From: Oceaniferula spumae
GTDB lineage: Bacteria; Verrucomicrobiota; Verrucomicrobiia; Verrucomicrobiales; Akkermansiaceae
DNA: 64,000 nt
NCBI RefSeq assembly: GCF_042849255.1
Contig: NZ_AP026866.1
Location: 558,001-622,000, forward strand
Direction: 5' to 3'
The notes under the pieces are model-generated. The model worked only from the letters and a program-made list of their open reading frames with translations. It was not told the origin of the DNA and searched no databases. Positions 60,181-64,000 of the stretch are shown here, one piece after another (position 1 is the first letter of the stretch; every line of letters starts with the position of its first letter). A program made the translations under genes and the position numbers.

Positions 60181-61428
60181 ATGTCCTATTTACTACCCAC
60201 TTACGCCAACTTTCCGCTCACAGCTGTCCGGGGTGAAGGCGCCCGACTGTGGGATGATACGGGGAAATGCTACCTCGATTTCTGTTCTGGCATTGCCACG
60301 TGCAGCATCGGTCATTGCCATCCGAAGCTATTCAAAGCAGTCAGCTCCCAAGCATCGACGCTGATGCACTGCTCTAATCTTTATCAGACTCCACAGAAGC
60401 AGGAGCTGGCGAAAACGCTGGTAGAGGATTTCGTGCAGACACCGGGTAAAGTTTTCTTCTGTAACTCTGGTGCAGAAGCGAACGATGGGATGATCAAAAC
60501 CGCGCGGCGCTTCGGCCACGCTCGGCCAAATGAAAATGGCGAGCCTCGCTACGAGGTGATTACTTTCAACAGCTCATTTCACGGCAGAACTCTCGGCTCC
60601 ATGGCCGCCACTGCCCAAAAAAAGGTGCATGAGGGTTTCGATCCCTTACTACCAGGTTTCCGCTATGTGCCGTTCAACGACTTGGAAGCGTTACGTTCAG
60701 CGATCAGCGACATCACAGCAGGTATCATGTTAGAGCCCATTCAGGGTGAAGGTGGAGTCAACCCAGCTCATGCCGATTTTCTTCAGGGAATCGCGGCACT
60801 CTGCGAGGAATTTGACCTGCTTCTAATGTTGGATGAAATCCAGTGCGGTCTCGGCCGGACTGGTACGGCCATGGGTTGGCAAGCGCTGTGTCCAGATCTC
60901 AAACCTGACACAATCTCTTGGGCCAAGGGGCTCGGAGGCGGTTTTCCGATTGGTGCTTTCTACGTCAGCGATCGTGTCATTGACGCCAAGGGAACTGAGC
61001 TTTCATCACTGATGGGCCCTGGTTCACACGGCTCGACCTATGGCGGTAATCCCCTCGCCTGTTCAGCTGCTTTGGCTGTGTTAGAGGAAATACGTAGCGA
61101 GGATCTGTTTACCAACATACAAGAGCGAGAACAGCAAATTAGAGACGCTGTGAACGGCTGGAATCATCCAGCGATTTCGGGCATTCGAGGCAAAGGTCTA
61201 TTGTTAGGCTTTGCTCTCAATGTTGGCGAAATCGTAGTTGCCGACGGGATCACACCAGCTGGACATCTTTGTAAAAACCTCATGTCTAACGGTCTGTTAA
61301 CAGTGCCTGCGGGAGCTGAAACCTTACGTTGGCTGCCACCGTTGAATGTCACTGCCGAGGAGGTCAACGAGGCGCTAAAAATACTAAAAAACACACTCGA
61401 TTCGGTTAGCAAATCAGAATACGCTTAA
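60181..61428 (+). CDS. argD: Acetylornithine aminotransferase
   Basis: 415 residues. Class III PLP aminotransferase of arginine synthesis, converting N-acetylglutamate semialdehyde to N-acetylornithine. NSGAEANDGMIKTAR, FHGRTLGSMAATAQKK and EPIQGEGGVNPAHADF, then LMLDEIQCGLGRTG and the PLP Lys in TISWAKGLGGGFPIGA are all present. It is 8 bp before argF, so an operon. The longer upstream region is the rnpB side and has no Shine-Dalgarno. Confidence 0.93.
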   Translation: MSYLLPTYANFPLTAVRGEGARLWDDTGKCYLDFCSGIATCSIGHCHPKLFKAVSSQASTLMHCSNLYQTPQKQELAKTLVEDFVQTPGKVFFCNSGAEANDGMIKTARRFGHARPNENGEPRYEVITFNSSFHGRTLGSMAATAQKKVHEGFDPLLPGFRYVPFNDLEALRSAISDITAGIMLEPIQGEGGVNPAHADFLQGIAALCEEFDLLLMLDEIQCGLGRTGTAMGWQALCPDLKPDTISWAKGLGGGFPIGAFYVSDRVIDAKGTELSSLMGPGSHGSTYGGNPLACSAALAVLEEIRSEDLFTNIQEREQQIRDAVNGWNHPAISGIRGKGLLLGFALNVGEIVVADGITPAGHLCKNLMSNGLLTVPAGAETLRWLPPLNVTAEEVNEALKILKNTLDSVSKSEYA

Positions 61429-61436
61429 TACTAATT

Positions 61437-62369
61437 ATGACTCACTTACTATCCATAGAAGAACTCTCCAAAGAACGCATCTGGAAAATTATCGACGGTG
61501 CGGTTTCTCTCAAGACCGAGAGAAAAAATGGAGGCCACAAGAAGCTGCCGCTACAAGGCCAGACTTGGGCAATGATTTTCTCCAAGTCATCCACCCGCAC
61601 CCGAGTTTCGTTTGAGGTTGGTGTCCGCGAGCTTGGAGGCTCGGTGATGTTCCTTTCATCCAACGACATTCAGTTAGGTCGAGGCGAACCGATCAAGGAC
61701 ACCGCCCGGGTGTTAGGTCGTATGGTTCATGGCGCCATCATCCGGACCTTTGCCCAGCAAGACGTGATTGATTTTGCCAACTACTCTGGCATTCCCACGA
61801 TCAATGCTCTAACTGACGACGCCCACCCTTGTCAGATCCTCGCTGATCTGCTCACCATCCGTGAGCGCATTGGCACCTGGGAGAAGAAGAAAATCGCCTT
61901 TGTCGGTGATGGTTTCAACAACATGTCACGCTCATGGATGTGGGCAGCGAAGGAACTCGACTTCGAACTCGCCATCGCCGCACCGCAAGGCTGCCTTCCC
62001 ACACAAGGTTATCTTGATCGCTTGAATGCACCTAACGTGAGTATCACCACTGACCCGGTGGAAGCGGTGAAGGATGCCGATGTAATCAATACCGATGTCT
62101 GGCTATCGATGGGTCAAGAAGGACAGACAGACAAGGAGGCACATTTTGCCAATTACCAAGTGAACAAAGAGCTGCTCAAGCACGCCCATTCATCACACAT
62201 CGTGCTGCACTGCTTACCCGCATACCGTGGCAAGGAAATCACATCAGAAGTTCTTGAGGCCCACGCCGACAGTATTTTCCAACAGGCTGAGAACCGCCTG
62301 CATGTGCAGAAATCCATCCTCTCACGCCTGGCATCATACGGGCAGACATTCCGTGGGATGTTTGGTTAA
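61437..62369 (+). CDS. argF: Ornithine carbamoyltransferase
   Basis: 310 residues. Carbamoyl phosphate site FSKSSTRTRVSFE (about residues 45-57), TDDAHPCQILADLLTI, the ornithine loop DVWLSMGQE and the conserved HCLPAYRGKEI (about 260-270) are intact. It forms citrulline in arginine synthesis. It follows argD directly. The 27-bp gap to the next gene suggests the operon may run into the GH3 gene. Confidence 0.94.
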   Translation: MTHLLSIEELSKERIWKIIDGAVSLKTERKNGGHKKLPLQGQTWAMIFSKSSTRTRVSFEVGVRELGGSVMFLSSNDIQLGRGEPIKDTARVLGRMVHGAIIRTFAQQDVIDFANYSGIPTINALTDDAHPCQILADLLTIRERIGTWEKKKIAFVGDGFNNMSRSWMWAAKELDFELAIAAPQGCLPTQGYLDRLNAPNVSITTDPVEAVKDADVINTDVWLSMGQEGQTDKEAHFANYQVNKELLKHAHSSHIVLHCLPAYRGKEITSEVLEAHADSIFQQAENRLHVQKSILSRLASYGQTFRGMFG

Positions 62370-62396
62370 AATGGAAACCAGAGATCAGCCCTAAGC

Positions 62397-63494
62397 ATGC
62401 ACGGTCAACTATTACTACTCGGAGTCCCCGGCACCGAACTCACTGCCGCCGACGCTGCTCGCTACAAAGCCATCCGTCCGGGTGGTTTTGTTTTATTTGG
62501 GCGCAACGTTGCTTCACCAGAGCAATTACGGAAGCTTACTGACGACCTGAGGGACATCAGTGACATCACTCCCATCATTGCCATCGATCAGGAAGGTGGT
62601 CGTGTCTCACGCACCCGTGAAATCGGCACTGAGCCGCCATCGGCGCAGGAGCTCAGAGAAAAAGGCGACATGGGGTTGGTCGCCCGCCACGGTATTCTCA
62701 TGGCGGATCTACTTCGTCTGTTAGGGTTCAACATGAACTTCGCCCCTGTGCTCGATATCTCCTATGATGATGAAGCAGACAATGCGATGAAGGGACGTTG
62801 TTACGGCACTGATGCCCAAGAGGTCATCACCAATGCCGGCATTTTCAATCGTAACCTGCGCCACAACAGAGTGCTCTCGAGCGGCAAACATTTTCCATCC
62901 TGCGGACTTGCCGACACAGACCCCCATCATGACCTGCCACACATCGATAAAAGTGTAGCAGACATGCTGAAAAGCGATCTGCTCCCCTACACCGCCCTGA
63001 TGCCCGAACTCGACTCACTGATGAGTTGCCACGCACATTTCTCGGCCGTCGATCCCGACAGCCCCGGTCTCCCAGGCTCACTGTCACACAATCTGCTAAC
63101 CAAGCTCTTACGAAACCAGTTAGGCTATGAAGGTGTCATCATGACCGATGACCTCGATATGGGAGCCATCGTCAATACCTATGGCCGTGGCCCGGATGTC
63201 AAACTGGCCGTCGCTGCCGGAAACGATATGGCCATGATTTGCCACCAAGTCGATACAGCGCAAGTGGCACTCGACCATTTAAAAGAACTGCCGATCAGCA
63301 CTATCGACGATTCGCTGAAGCGTGTTGAGAAAATGAAGAAACGGCTTAGTAATCCTCTGAAATATAGCCAAAAGGAATGGGACTTGATCGACGAGGACAT
63401 CATGAAACTCCGGGTCGATGTGTTAGGCGAGGAAGCCGCTAAGGAAGTACGCGACTATTCCGGTGAAAAACGTTCACCTGTCGAAGGATACTAA
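62397..63494 (+). CDS. GH3 beta-N-acetylglucosaminidase (NagZ-like)
   Basis: 365 residues. Cell-wall recycling or glycan enzyme that removes N-acetylglucosamine from muropeptides. The family start LGVPGTELTAADAARYKAIRPGGFVLFGRNV, IIAIDQEGGRVSR, MNFAPVLDI and the nucleophile Asp in VIMTDDLDMGAI are present. The usual KH(F/I)PGHG motif reads KHFPSCG here, followed by DTDPHHDLP, so the catalytic loop is altered. Cytoplasmic, no signal. It follows argF by 27 bp. Confidence 0.88.
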   Translation: MHGQLLLLGVPGTELTAADAARYKAIRPGGFVLFGRNVASPEQLRKLTDDLRDISDITPIIAIDQEGGRVSRTREIGTEPPSAQELREKGDMGLVARHGILMADLLRLLGFNMNFAPVLDISYDDEADNAMKGRCYGTDAQEVITNAGIFNRNLRHNRVLSSGKHFPSCGLADTDPHHDLPHIDKSVADMLKSDLLPYTALMPELDSLMSCHAHFSAVDPDSPGLPGSLSHNLLTKLLRNQLGYEGVIMTDDLDMGAIVNTYGRGPDVKLAVAAGNDMAMICHQVDTAQVALDHLKELPISTIDDSLKRVEKMKKRLSNPLKYSQKEWDLIDEDIMKLRVDVLGEEAAKEVRDYSGEKRSPVEGY

Positions 63495-63511
63495 CTCTCC
63501 ATTTTTTTCAG

Positions 63512-64000
63512 ATGAAAACTCTCCTGATCTTAGGTTTGCAGATCCTCCTCACAGTTTGTGTAGCTGCAGAAGAAGTTTCCATCACGGTCGAAAATCATGA
63601 TTTAAAAGGAACATTGATACCCTCTCCTAAAGGCAAGGATCTAGCAGTCATGATCGTTTCCGGCTCAGGGCCAACCGATCGAGATGGAAACACCACGGGC
63701 GTCAAAGGCAAAAACAACTCGTTAAAATATCTGGCCGAAGCCCTGCATACAAACAACATTGCCACACTACGCTGTGACAAGCGCGGTGTTGGCGGCAGCC
63801 TAGGAGCAGGAGTTAAAGAGGAAGAGCTCCGATTCGACACCTACATCAATGACGTTGTGGCCTGGGTTCAATTTCTCCACACAAAAGGCTATCGAAAAGT
63901 CGTTTTGTTAGGTCATAGCGAGGGTGCGCTCGTAGCGACAGTCGCAGCTCAGAAATCTAATATAGCAGGACTCGTCCTTATCGCCGGTGCAGGTCGCCCT
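63512..64000 (+). CDS. Alpha/beta hydrolase, exported, cut by right window edge
   Basis: Starts at ATG 63512 with a signal peptide (LLILGLQILLTVCVAA); 163 codons are seen and no stop. SGSGPTDRDGN, CDKRGVGGS and the nucleophile elbow LLGHSEGALVA fit a serine hydrolase of the BAAT/dienelactone type. The His and Asp would lie beyond the window. It follows the GH3 gene by 17 bp and may be part of the same transcript. Confidence 0.82.
   Translation, partial: MKTLLILGLQILLTVCVAAEEVSITVENHDLKGTLIPSPKGKDLAVMIVSGSGPTDRDGNTTGVKGKNNSLKYLAEALHTNNIATLRCDKRGVGGSLGAGVKEEELRFDTYINDVVAWVQFLHTKGYRKVVLLGHSEGALVATVAAQKSNIAGLVLIAGAGRP

Noticed and set aside
1..64000. CRISPR array or prophage
   Set aside because: No regularly spaced direct repeats and no phage structural, integrase or transposase genes were seen.

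Overview
The window looks like a chromosomal segment of a marine Verrucomicrobiota bacterium, most likely near Rubritalea (Rubritaleaceae/Akkermansiaceae). Pointers, all inferred from gene content: a Verru_Chthon-type giant prepilin-like protein, a PEP-CTERM protein (VPEPSSA-hydrophobic-RRRR), a planctomycete/verrucomicrobial pairing of an ECF sigma factor with a Ser/Thr kinase, many carbohydrate enzymes, and a C30 (4,4'-diapo) carotenoid gene set of the kind expected for the acyl-glyco-carotenoic acids reported from Rubritalea. No rRNA, ordinary tRNA, CRISPR array or transposase gene was seen.

Layout: 1-12.5 kb carries the prepilin-like cassette, a GH38 alpha-mannosidase with an upstream exonuclease/endonuclease/phosphatase protein, ftsY, a Tat-type oxidoreductase and small membrane proteins. 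12.6-17.7 kb is a small sugar regulon: NAGLU-type GH89, a PEP-CTERM protein and a GntR/LacI-like repressor, tied together by a shared GGTAA-N6-TTACC operator, plus the relic of a second PEP-CTERM gene. 17.7-23.1 kb has an M42 peptidase, a YmdB-like phosphoesterase, a cell-wall amidase and a secreted beta-helix protein. 24-30.6 kb is a signalling block (Ser/Thr kinase with a split FGE domain, two ECF sigma factors, two secreted or anchored unknowns). 30.6-36.3 kb holds a sugar dehydrogenase, an MFS transporter, rpoN behind a near-perfect sigma-54 promoter, and an AAA ATPase. 36.4-44.4 kb is the C30 carotenoid cluster with a photolyase.

44.6-54.6 kb is the most interesting part. An AT-richer defence-like stretch (GHKL ATPase fused to a PD-(D/E)XK nuclease, then a Panacea antitoxin with a MazF/PemK-like toxin) abuts a sigma-54-controlled RNA repair operon: rtcR (divergent activator), a sigma-54 promoter, Ro60 (rsr), four tandem Y RNA-like genes in 550 bp, rtcB and rtcA. 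The Y RNAs share a Ro-binding stem; one carries a complete circularly permuted tRNA-like module (T arm, acceptor closed by a loop, D arm, Y stem in place of the anticodon arm), one a nearly complete module, one a degenerate module and one none. After rtcA lie two inverted GTAG-headed REP-like palindromes.

54.6-64 kb contains an ABC-2 type membrane protein, a vanadium-type haloperoxidase/PAP2 protein, an AraC regulator behind a Fur-box-like palindrome, the RNase P RNA gene (minus strand), argD-argF, a GH3 NagZ-like enzyme and the start of an alpha/beta hydrolase cut by the window edge.
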